Source of the DNA: Derxia lacustris
Lineage (GTDB): Bacteria > Pseudomonadota > Gammaproteobacteria > Burkholderiales > Burkholderiaceae_E
DNA: 64,000 bases
Direction: 5' to 3'
Assembly: GCF_002105195.1 (NCBI RefSeq)
Contig: NZ_MUHU01000020.1
Span: 1 to 64,000 of the forward strand
Shown: in pieces, positions 57,582 through 64,000 of the stretch
How positions within the stretch are numbered: the stretch's first letter is position 1
How the letters are laid out: every line of letters begins with the position of its first letter
Notes under the pieces: generated by a model
The model's database searches: none
Seen by the model: only the letters and a program-made list of their open reading frames with translations
Told to the model about the DNA's origin: nothing
Program-made: the position numbers and the translations under genes

Positions 57582-59404
57582 AGCGCGTCCAGCCGGAAGC
57601 GGTGGCTGAGCAGCGCACGGAAGCGCTTGACCACGCCGAGCGTGTCCTTCAGCAGGTCGCGGTCGAGGCTGGAGAGCTTGTCGACCACGATGCCGCCGGC
57701 GCTGGCCCGGCCCTGTTCCAGCGCCGCGAGCCCCATCTTGAGCTTGAGGCCCATGAAGAAATGCAGGCTGTCGACCAGGTCGGTGCCCAGCTCGGCATCG
57801 AGCTTGCCGGCCGCGACCAGCGCCTCGATGCGGTCGACCGTGCCGGTCTCCACCAGCCGCGCATCGAGCGCCAGCGCGCGGATGCCGTGCACCAGCGGGA
57901 AGGTGCCGGCCTTCTTCAGGTCGAGCTGCTCGGCGCTCGAATCGCCGAGCGAGAACAGCCGGTTCCACCAGCCGCTGCTTTCGGCAAACGCATTGATGGC
58001 CGAGGCAAAGCGCGCGATCAGCGCATCGTTGTCGTTGACCAGCTTGAACACCTCGGCGCGCACCTCCTCCAGCAATTGCGGATCGCCGCAGACCGCATGC
58101 GCATCGAGGAAGATCGCCAGCGCCATCAGCGTCTCGGCGGTCGGCATGAGCAGCCAGCGCCGCACGGTCTGGCCGAACTCGGTGGCCGACATGCGCCAGT
58201 CGGCATTGCTGACCATGATCCGGCCCGGGCATTCCGGGTAGCCGAACTGCGCCAGCGCCTCGGACAGCTGCTGGCACAGCGCCGGCAGATCGTGCGGGCA
58301 GTCATAGCCGTCGCGCAGGATCAGGCCGTTGTCCTGGTCGGTCTTGAGCAGCTGCTCGCCACGCCCCTCGCTGCCCATCACGAACAGGCAGCTGTTTTCC
58401 ACCAGATCGGGCGGCGCGATGAGCTGCCAGCTGCGCTCGAACAGCTTGGCGTTGAGCTCCTGCACCAGCTTGGCGATCAGGCTCACCTTGGTGCCGACGC
58501 GGAACAGCAGCGCGATCAGCCGCGTGATGTGCTCGGCCGGCGCCTTGAGCGCGGCGAGGTCGGCGGCCTCGTTGATCTGGCGCGTGATGAGCGTCGAGTG
58601 GTTGGACAGATAGCTCATCAGATCGAGCTGTTCGAGGATGCCCGTGATCTCGTCGCCGTCCTGCACCACCACCCGGCGCACGCGGTGCCGGATCATCGTC
58701 GCCAGCACATCGAACAGGTAGTCGCTCGGCCGCGCCGTCACCAGCTTGAAGTTGGCCAGCTCGCGCACCGCGAGTTGATCGAGCGGCCGGCCGTCGAGGA
58801 TGGCGCGCTGCAAGCCGGTGTTGGTGAAGATGCCGATGCGAGGCGGGTTATGGCGCTCGTCGCGCACCAGCACATTGGCCGTGCGGTGCCGCTCGAAGAA
58901 GCGCACCACGCTCACGATGTCGGCCTCGGCATCGATGTAGCGCGCCGGCCGCAGCAGCAGTTCGCTCACGCGCGCGGTGGTCAGCGACTGCATCTCATGC
59001 TGGCTGTGGCGCTCGCTCAGCGCGCTCAGCTTCTTCGACAGATCGGCGAACAGCAGCGCGCCGAAGGTGGCGTTGCGGGAAATCAGCTCGGTGACGGCGG
59101 CGCGCGCCAGCTGATAAGCCAGCACCTCCTCCGACGCGACGAAGCGGCTGCCGACCTTGCCGGCCATCAGCGCGCGGCCGTCGAAGCAGTCGTCGGCGCC
59201 GTAGGTGGCCACCAGTTCTTCGCCATCGGTCTGGTTGACGAAGCCCTTGATGACGATGAACAGATGCGCCGGCTGCACGCCCGGTTCGAGAATCACCTCG
59301 CCCTCGCGGAAATACGCGATGTCGAGGCTGTCGCGCACCAGGCGACGCTCGTCGCCGCTCAGACAGTCGAAGGGCGAGACGGAGAAGTTGAAGGCGTTGG
59401 GCAA
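57578..59404 (-). CDS. cNMP-binding/CBS/DUF294 putative nucleotidyltransferase
   Basis: A 608-residue cytosolic protein. Order: cyclic-nucleotide-binding domain (about 1-125), CBS pair (about 135-265, with RPARYIDAEADIV and LDLMSYLSN), DUF294 nucleotidyltransferase with VMGSEGRGEQLLKTDQDNGLIL (the GS-x-GR-x-E and DQDN motifs), and a helical C-terminal domain. The nucleotidyltransferase motif recalls GlnD and protein-PII uridylylation. TTG 59404 is preferred as start: GAGGT lies six bases upstream and the domain begins right after; ATG 59440 is an alternative. It is coupled to the exonuclease and often neighbours symporter genes like the one nearby. Confidence 0.88.
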   Translation of the reverse strand: MPNAFNFSVSPFDCLSGDERRLVRDSLDIAYFREGEVILEPGVQPAHLFIVIKGFVNQTDGEELVATYGADDCFDGRALMAGKVGSRFVASEEVLAYQLARAAVTELISRNATFGALLFADLSKKLSALSERHSQHEMQSLTTARVSELLLRPARYIDAEADIVSVVRFFERHRTANVLVRDERHNPPRIGIFTNTGLQRAILDGRPLDQLAVRELANFKLVTARPSDYLFDVLATMIRHRVRRVVVQDGDEITGILEQLDLMSYLSNHSTLITRQINEAADLAALKAPAEHITRLIALLFRVGTKVSLIAKLVQELNAKLFERSWQLIAPPDLVENSCLFVMGSEGRGEQLLKTDQDNGLILRDGYDCPHDLPALCQQLSEALAQFGYPECPGRIMVSNADWRMSATEFGQTVRRWLLMPTAETLMALAIFLDAHAVCGDPQLLEEVRAEVFKLVNDNDALIARFASAINAFAESSGWWNRLFSLGDSSAEQLDLKKAGTFPLVHGIRALALDARLVETGTVDRIEALVAAGKLDAELGTDLVDSLHFFMGLKLKMGLAALEQGRASAGGIVVDKLSSLDRDLLKDTLGVVKRFRALLSHRFRLDAL

Positions 59405-59531
59405 GCGATGACCTCGGCAAACCGGCTGCGAAACGTCCATTCTCGCGGCGCCATCGCGCGCGCGATTGGCGCGGCGCAAGCGGCGGTGCAATGCCACACA
59501 GGGCTTTCCCGGGGATTGCGCCGCCGCCCGG

Positions 59532-60515
59532 CTAGAGCTGCTTGAGCCAGCTGCGCAATTGCCGCGCATCGCCGGCCAGTTCCAGCATCGCTTCCAGCGT
59601 GCGGAGGCTCTTGCGGCAGGCGGCAACATCCGACTTGAGAATCGGCAGCAGCCCGTCCGGCCGCAGCCGCTCTTTCGCCGACAGGCCGAAGTCGGCAATG
59701 AATTCGCGCTCGATGCGCTGAATCTCGCTGTCCAGCTCGGCCAATTGGCCTTTGAGAATGCGCTGATAAGTGCCAAGCCGCGTTGCATCGAGATTGGCCA
59801 GATGCGCCTCGTCGATGTGCTCCAGCTCCAGTTGCAGCTCCAGCAATTGCAGCAGCTGGCCTTTTTCATAGGCGGCATTCACGCGCTGCATCAGCGCGGT
59901 CTTGCGCAATTGCTCGGCCGGATCGGGCTCGCGGTCGGGATGCAGTGCGCTGACCAGCTTGCGATAGACCTCGCGGATCGACTGGCTCAATTGCCGGGTT
60001 TCGGCTTCGCGCTTGTCGGCGCGCGCCTGGGCCTTGGCCGCCTTGCGATGGGCGGCGGCCTGGGCCTTGGCGGTTTCGTGCGCGGGGCGCGGTTCGTCTT
60101 GTGCCGGCGCATCGGCGGGCGGCATTTCGTCGGCTTGCGCGTCTTCGTCCGGATCGGAATGCGCATTGACCAGCCGGCGCATTTCCGCATCCTCGGCATG
60201 GCGCAGCACGCCGCCCGCCAGCCCGACGATCAATTCGGAAAGCTTGCTTCGCTCGTTTCTGGAAAAGCCCTTGCCGCCATGAATCGCATCGAGATCGAGG
60301 GCCAATTGCGCGCGCAATTGCCGCTCCTTGTCGCGCAGCGGAAACAGCTCGGTCAGGCATTTCTGCCGGAAGGCCGGAATCGCCTGCTCCCATTCGGCCA
60401 GCAAGGCGCGGCGTTGCCTGATGCGCTCGATGAGCGAATTGAAGGCGTCGTGCTCCGTGGCGGCCGCCGCCGCAGGCAGCAGCGCTGCTGCATCGACCGG
60501 CCGCTCGGCGCTCAA
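59532..60515 (-). CDS. Hypothetical J-domain protein coupled to mnmA
   Basis: A 327-residue protein with an internal J domain: [41 protein letters not shown], the HPD at 192-194. Coiled coils flank it, rich in Ala/Lys before ([23 protein letters not shown]) and Glu/Leu after. J domains stimulate Hsp70 ATPase, so this may be a DnaK co-chaperone with its own client site. No Zn-finger or Gly/Phe region is present. The start is taken as TTG 60515, forming TTGA with the mnmA stop, because no ATG or GTG is in frame nearby; this is uncertain. Confidence 0.7.
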   Translation of the reverse strand: MSAERPVDAAALLPAAAAATEHDAFNSLIERIRQRRALLAEWEQAIPAFRQKCLTELFPLRDKERQLRAQLALDLDAIHGGKGFSRNERSKLSELIVGLAGGVLRHAEDAEMRRLVNAHSDPDEDAQADEMPPADAPAQDEPRPAHETAKAQAAAHRKAAKAQARADKREAETRQLSQSIREVYRKLVSALHPDREPDPAEQLRKTALMQRVNAAYEKGQLLQLLELQLELEHIDEAHLANLDATRLGTYQRILKGQLAELDSEIQRIEREFIADFGLSAKERLRPDGLLPILKSDVAACRKSLRTLEAMLELAGDARQLRSWLKQL

Positions 60516-61618
60516 TTCGCCGGCACCGTCGCGATGATCCCGCCGCCCAGGCAAACCTCGCCGTCGTAGACCACCGCCGATTGCCCCGGCGTCACCGCCC
60601 ATTGCGGCGCGTCGAATGCCAGCGCAAATCCCTCCGCACTATCCGAATACACGCAAGCCGAATCGCTCTGCCGATAACGCGTCTTGGCTGCCAGCAATTG
60701 CGCCGACGGCGCCTCGCCCGCCACCCAGCTCGCCTGATCCGCAGTGAGCTTGTGCGACAGCAGCAGCGGATGCTCATGCCCCTGCACCACCACCAATTCA
60801 TTGCGCGCCAAATCCTTGGCCGCGACAAACCACGGCTCGCCAATGCCGTCCGCGCCCTGAAAGCCCTTGAGCCCGCCGATATTGAGCCCCTTGCGCTGGC
60901 CCAGCGTGTAGAAACTCAGGCCCACATGCTGGCCGACCTTGCGGCCTTCGGGCGTGACCATCGCGCCGGGCGCATAACTCAGATAGCGATTGAGAAAGTC
61001 GCGGAACGGCCGCTCGCCGATGAAGCAGATGCCGGTCGAATCCTTTTTCTTGGCATTCGGCAGGCCGATGCGCTCGGCAATCTCGCGCACCTCGGTCTTG
61101 CGGATCTCGCCGAGCGGAAACAGCGTGCGGCTCAATTGCGCCTGATTCAGCCGGTGCAGGAAATAGCTCTGATCCTTGGTGTGATCGACCGCCTTGAGCA
61201 ATTGATGCTTGCCGCTGGCCTCATCGAAGCGCACGCGCGCGTAATGGCCGGTGGCGATCATTTCGGCGCCCATGCGCATCGCATGATCGAGAAAGGCCTT
61301 GAACTTGATCTCGGCATTGCACAGCACATCGGGATTGGGCGTGCGGCCGGCCTGGTATTCGCGCAAGAATTCCGCGAACACGCGGTCCTTGTATTCGGCC
61401 GCGAAATTCACCGCCTCGATGTCGATGCCGATCACGTCGGCCACGCTCACCGCGTCGAGCAGATCCTGGCGCGTCGAGCAGTACTCGCTGTCGTCGTCGT
61501 CTTCCCAGTTCTTCATGAACAGGCCGATCACCTCGTAGCCCTGTTCCTTCAGCAGCCAAGCGGTCACCGACGAATCCACGCCGCCCGACATGCCGACCAC
61601 CACGCGGCCGCGGCTCAC
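60512..61618 (-). CDS. mnmA: tRNA 2-thiouridine(34) synthase MnmA
   Basis: A 368-residue tRNA thiolase adding sulfur to U34 of Lys, Glu and Gln tRNAs. The PP-loop [22 protein letters not shown], catalytic cysteines in [14 protein letters not shown] and [12 protein letters not shown], and C-terminal barrel are intact. The start is GTG 61618, which overlaps the Nudix stop (GTGA); another in-frame GTG lies three codons upstream. Its codons lean to TTG and CAA, with many CAATTG words, unlike most core genes here. The J-domain gene begins at its stop codon. Confidence 0.95.
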   Translation of the reverse strand: MSRGRVVVGMSGGVDSSVTAWLLKEQGYEVIGLFMKNWEDDDDSEYCSTRQDLLDAVSVADVIGIDIEAVNFAAEYKDRVFAEFLREYQAGRTPNPDVLCNAEIKFKAFLDHAMRMGAEMIATGHYARVRFDEASGKHQLLKAVDHTKDQSYFLHRLNQAQLSRTLFPLGEIRKTEVREIAERIGLPNAKKKDSTGICFIGERPFRDFLNRYLSYAPGAMVTPEGRKVGQHVGLSFYTLGQRKGLNIGGLKGFQGADGIGEPWFVAAKDLARNELVVVQGHEHPLLLSHKLTADQASWVAGEAPSAQLLAAKTRYRQSDSACVYSDSAEGFALAFDAPQWAVTPGQSAVVYDGEVCLGGGIIATVPAN

Positions 61619-62091
61619 GCCTGCCACACCGAGTCGTGGGTGAACAGCGCATCGAGCGGCAGCGGCGCGCGGCTCAGGCTGTCTTCGAGGCAGCGGACGA
61701 TCAGCGGCGAGCGCAGCCGGCCGGCGGCTTCGGCAGCGCGCACCTCGTCGAGCGTGAGCCAGACCGTGCGCAGGATGCCGGTATCGAGCTGCCGGTCGGC
61801 GTGGAAGGCGCCGAGCGTGCCGACGAAGGCAAAGCGCAGCCAGGTCACTTCCTCGCCACCGCGCGCGCCGATGCTCATGTAAGTGCCGAGCCAGCCGGTC
61901 GGCACGAAGTCGTGCGCGGTTTCTTCCAGCGCCTCGCGCACCACGGCTTCGACGATGGATTCGCCGCGCTCCAGATGCCCGGCCGGGTTGTTCAGGCGCA
62001 GGCCGTCGGAGGTTTCCTCTTCCACGAGAAGAAAGCGGTCGTCGCGCCGGATGATGGCGGCGACGGTGACATTGGGTTTCCAGACGGACAT
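61615..62091 (-). CDS. NUDIX hydrolase
   Basis: A 158-residue Nudix pyrophosphatase; the Nudix box [23 protein letters not shown] is intact, including the REALEE core. It starts [26 protein letters not shown]. It resembles the thiamine-pyrophosphate/phosphatase NudJ-like type found next to mnmA in many proteobacteria. The ATG at 62091 is preferred over one 44 codons upstream that adds Arg-rich residues. The stop overlaps the mnmA GTG (GTGA). Confidence 0.9.
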   Translation of the reverse strand: MSVWKPNVTVAAIIRRDDRFLLVEEETSDGLRLNNPAGHLERGESIVEAVVREALEETAHDFVPTGWLGTYMSIGARGGEEVTWLRFAFVGTLGAFHADRQLDTGILRTVWLTLDEVRAAEAAGRLRSPLIVRCLEDSLSRAPLPLDALFTHDSVWQA

Positions 62092-62436
62092 GGCAGGCAG
62101 GCTTTTCGGTGTTGCAAGGCGGGCGACGATTCTAGCCAGCCGCTCCGTACCGACCCTGAGGCGAGGTTGCGCTGAACAAAATGTGGCTACCATCCGAAAC
62201 ACTTTGGTCCGACTCGCAGGCAACAGGCAAAACCTTGACGAAGGCTTGCCGCGGTCCCCGGCGCAATCGAGCGCTCACCGCCTTGCCCTGCCCGGACCGG
62301 GCTCTTCTCTCAATCGGTCGGCCCCGACATTCCCGGCTTAGCCGGACGCGAACGCCAGAAGGCCTCGCGTACTCCAGGTGGCTTTCGACCCTCGCCCCGC
62401 CCCGCCCTGCCCATCCCCAACGCATCGAGGAGATCC
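62092..62436. other. Non-coding gap between divergent Nudix-mnmA and pnt operons
   Basis: A 345-base divergent gap. It should hold promoters for both sides, but I could not place a confident one: TTGACG at 62235-62240 has no good -10 partner. A short GCCCG-GAC-CGGGC hairpin (62290-62302) is present. GAGGAG stands four bases before pntAA. Confidence 0.5.
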
Positions 62437-63555
62437 ATGCGCATCGGCATCCCTTTGGAAAGCCGCTCCGGCGAGACGCGCATTGCCGCGACCGCCGAGA
62501 CCGTCAAGAAATATGTCGCCGCCGGCCATGACGTGGTCGTGCAATCCGGCGCCGGCGACCGTGCCGCGCAACCCGACGCCGCCTTCGTGGCGGCCGGCGC
62601 CCGCATCGGCAGCGCCGCCGACGCCTTTGGCGCCGAACTGGTGCTCAAGGTGCGCTCGCCGCAAGCCGAGGAACTCGCGCTGATGAAACCCGGCACCGCC
62701 CTCGTCGGCATGCTGGAGCCGTTCAACGCCGAGGGCGTGGCCGCGCTGGCCGCTGCCGGCATCACCGCGTTTGCGCTCGAAGCCGCGCCGCGCACCACGC
62801 GCGCGCAAAGCCTCGACGTGCTCTCGTCGCAGGCCAACATCGCCGGCTACAAGGCGGTGCTGCTGGCCGCCGGCGTCTACGGCCGGATGATGCCGATGTT
62901 CATGACCGCCGCCGGCACCGTGAAGGCCGCGCGCGTGCTGGTGCTGGGCGCCGGCGTCGCCGGCCTGCAAGCGATTGCAACCGCCAAGCGCCTGGGCGCC
63001 GTGGTCGAGGCCAGCGACGTGCGCCCGGCCGTGAAGGAGCAGATCGAATCGCTCGGCGCCAAGTTCGTCGACGTGCCCTACGAGACCGACGAGGAGCGCG
63101 AAGCCGCCGCCGGCGTGGGCGGCTATGCCCGGCCGATGCCGCCGAGCTGGATGCAGCGGCAGTCGGTCGCGGTCGGCGAGCGCCTGAAGCAGAGCGACAT
63201 CGCGATCACCACCGCGCTCATCCCGGGCCGCAAGGCGCCCACGCTCATCACCGAGGCGATGGTGCAGTCGATGCGCCCGGGCTCGGTGATCCTCGACATG
63301 GCGGTCGAGCAGGGCGGCAACTGCGAGATCAGCGAGCTGAACGGCATCGTCGTGAAGCATGGCGTGACGCTCGTGGGCGTGCCCAATCTGGCGGCCACCG
63401 TGCCGGCCGATTCGTCGGCGCTCTATGCGCGCAACGTGCTCGACTTTCTCCAGCTGGTCATCAACAAGGAAGGCGCACTGCACATCAACCGCGAGGACGA
63501 CATCGTCGCGGCCTGCCTCGTGGCCGCCGACGGCCAAGTGCAGCGCAAGGGCTGA
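62437..63555 (+). CDS. pntAA: NAD(P) transhydrogenase subunit alpha part 1 (NAD-binding domain I)
   Basis: A 372-residue soluble NAD(H)-binding subunit of proton-translocating transhydrogenase, which links the proton gradient to hydride transfer between NADH and NADP+. The opening RIGIPLESRSGETRIAATAETV and the Rossmann motif VLGAGVAGLQAIATAKRLGA are clear. In this organism the alpha subunit is split, as in Rhodospirillum-type enzymes; the membrane part follows after 31 bases. GAGGAG stands four bases before the ATG. Confidence 0.95.
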   Translation: MRIGIPLESRSGETRIAATAETVKKYVAAGHDVVVQSGAGDRAAQPDAAFVAAGARIGSAADAFGAELVLKVRSPQAEELALMKPGTALVGMLEPFNAEGVAALAAAGITAFALEAAPRTTRAQSLDVLSSQANIAGYKAVLLAAGVYGRMMPMFMTAAGTVKAARVLVLGAGVAGLQAIATAKRLGAVVEASDVRPAVKEQIESLGAKFVDVPYETDEEREAAAGVGGYARPMPPSWMQRQSVAVGERLKQSDIAITTALIPGRKAPTLITEAMVQSMRPGSVILDMAVEQGGNCEISELNGIVVKHGVTLVGVPNLAATVPADSSALYARNVLDFLQLVINKEGALHINREDDIVAACLVAADGQVQRKG

Positions 63556-63586
63556 GGCCCCGTCAACACAACATCAGGAGACGGCC

Positions 63587-63907
63587 ATGGAAGCCATCGA
63601 TCACACCATCATCAATCTCATCATTCTCGTGCTGGCGGTCTACGTGGGCTACCACGTCGTCTGGGACGTGACCCCGGCCCTGCACACGCCGCTCATGGCG
63701 GTCACCAACGCCATCTCGGCCATCATCATCGTGGGCGCCATGCTGGCCGCCGCGCTCACCGAAACCGCGCTCGGCAAGACCATGGGCACGCTGGCCGTGG
63801 CGCTGGCGGCGGTGAATGTCTTCGGCGGCTTCCTCGTCACGCGGCGGATGCTGGAAATGTTCAAGAAGAAGGAGCCGAAGAAGGCTCCCGCTTCGGCCAC
63901 GCATTGA
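63587..63907 (+). CDS. pntAB: NAD(P) transhydrogenase subunit alpha part 2 (membrane domain II)
   Basis: A 106-residue membrane subunit with about three helices (LIILVLAVYVGYHVVWDV; AISAIIIVGAMLAAAL; LAVALAAVNVFGGFLV) and a Lys-rich tail. It forms part of the proton channel with PntB. AGGAG lies six bases before the ATG. The pntB start follows 13 bases after its stop. Confidence 0.94.
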   Translation: MEAIDHTIINLIILVLAVYVGYHVVWDVTPALHTPLMAVTNAISAIIIVGAMLAAALTETALGKTMGTLAVALAAVNVFGGFLVTRRMLEMFKKKEPKKAPASATH

Positions 63908-63920
63908 GGAGCGCGCCAAC

Positions 63921-64000
63921 ATGACGTTCAGCCTCAACACGGTCGTGCTGCTGTATCTGGTGGCATCGATCTGCTTCATCCAGGCGCTCAAGGGCCTGTC
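63921..64000 (+). CDS. pntB: NAD(P) transhydrogenase subunit beta, 5' end (cut by window)
   Basis: The first 26 codons (MTFSLNTVVLLYLVASICFI...) match the hydrophobic start of PntB, which carries the other channel helices and the NADP(H)-binding domain III. A GAGGAGCG ribosome-binding site precedes the ATG. The rest lies beyond the window edge. Confidence 0.85.
   Translation, partial: MTFSLNTVVLLYLVASICFIQALKGL

Noticed and set aside
62235..62263. Possible promoter TTGACG before pntAA
   Set aside because: No acceptable -10 hexamer at 16-18 bases downstream.

Overview
The window is a 64 kb piece of a GC-rich (roughly two thirds G+C by eye) proteobacterial chromosome. Gene content points to a betaproteobacterium, most likely Burkholderiales or Rhodocyclales: exosortase B with EpsI/EpsF/EpsG, a PQQ-associated SoxYZ-like carrier pair, split pntA, DUF485 plus acetate-type symporter, cytochrome c-prime and YceI proteins. 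The species is not identified. I saw no phage, insertion sequence, transposase or CRISPR array.

Layout. 0.2-1.9 kb (-): ATP-dependent DNA ligase. 2.1-3.9 kb (+): SoxYZ-like carrier and its partner zinc metallohydrolase of PQQ dehydrogenase systems, without a dehydrogenase here. 3.9-14.0 kb (-): a nine-gene, almost gapless exopolysaccharide operon (xrtB, epsI, glycoside hydrolase, polymerase, three GT4, one GT2, flippase). A 950-bp intergenic region follows, then the divergent epsF-epsG pair to 17.4 kb. 17.4-19.7 kb (-): M13 metallopeptidase lipoprotein and tRNA-Leu(CAA). 19.8-25.1 kb (+): queA-tgt, two tandem secreted trypsin-like proteases and an orphan helical protein. 25.2-32.4 kb: an RND efflux operon (-) facing its TetR regulator across a 22-bp perfect palindrome, then bacteriohemerythrin. 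32.5-42.0 kb (-): alpha-2-macroglobulin lipoprotein, pbpC and a sedolisin-type lipoprotein. 42.2-46.0 kb (+): yajC-secD-secF-cytochrome b. 46.1-48.9 kb (-): cytochrome c-prime, two YceI proteins, cytochrome b561 and a MarR regulator. 49.1-54.0 kb: purB, GST, HDOD protein and an FMN glutamate-synthase-like protein. 54.3-59.4 kb: DUF485/symporter (+), then orphan, exonuclease and cNMP/CBS/DUF294 protein (-). 59.5-62.1 kb (-): Nudix, mnmA and a J-domain protein. 62.4-64.0 kb (+): pntAA-pntAB-pntB, the last cut by the window edge.

How the parts work together. The polysaccharide locus has assembly (glycosyltransferases, Wzx, Wzy), chain-length control (EpsF/EpsG), a hydrolase and exosortase XrtB/EpsI; it lacks in this window the priming sugar transferase, the outer-membrane exporter and any PEP-CTERM substrate. 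Many operons are translationally coupled by 4-base ATGA/GTGA/TTGA overlaps. The most unusual points are (1) two islands, the EPS locus and the J-protein/mnmA block, with a strong excess of CAATTG and TTG leucine codons; (2) a queA-tgt / yajC-secDF pair, usually contiguous, split by about 20 kb of secreted-protease, efflux and envelope genes; (3) clean regulatory palindromes, one of which spans the two stop codons of a convergent gene pair; and (4) an internal-J-domain protein coupled to mnmA. No clearly undescribed system is proven; these are the places worth testing.
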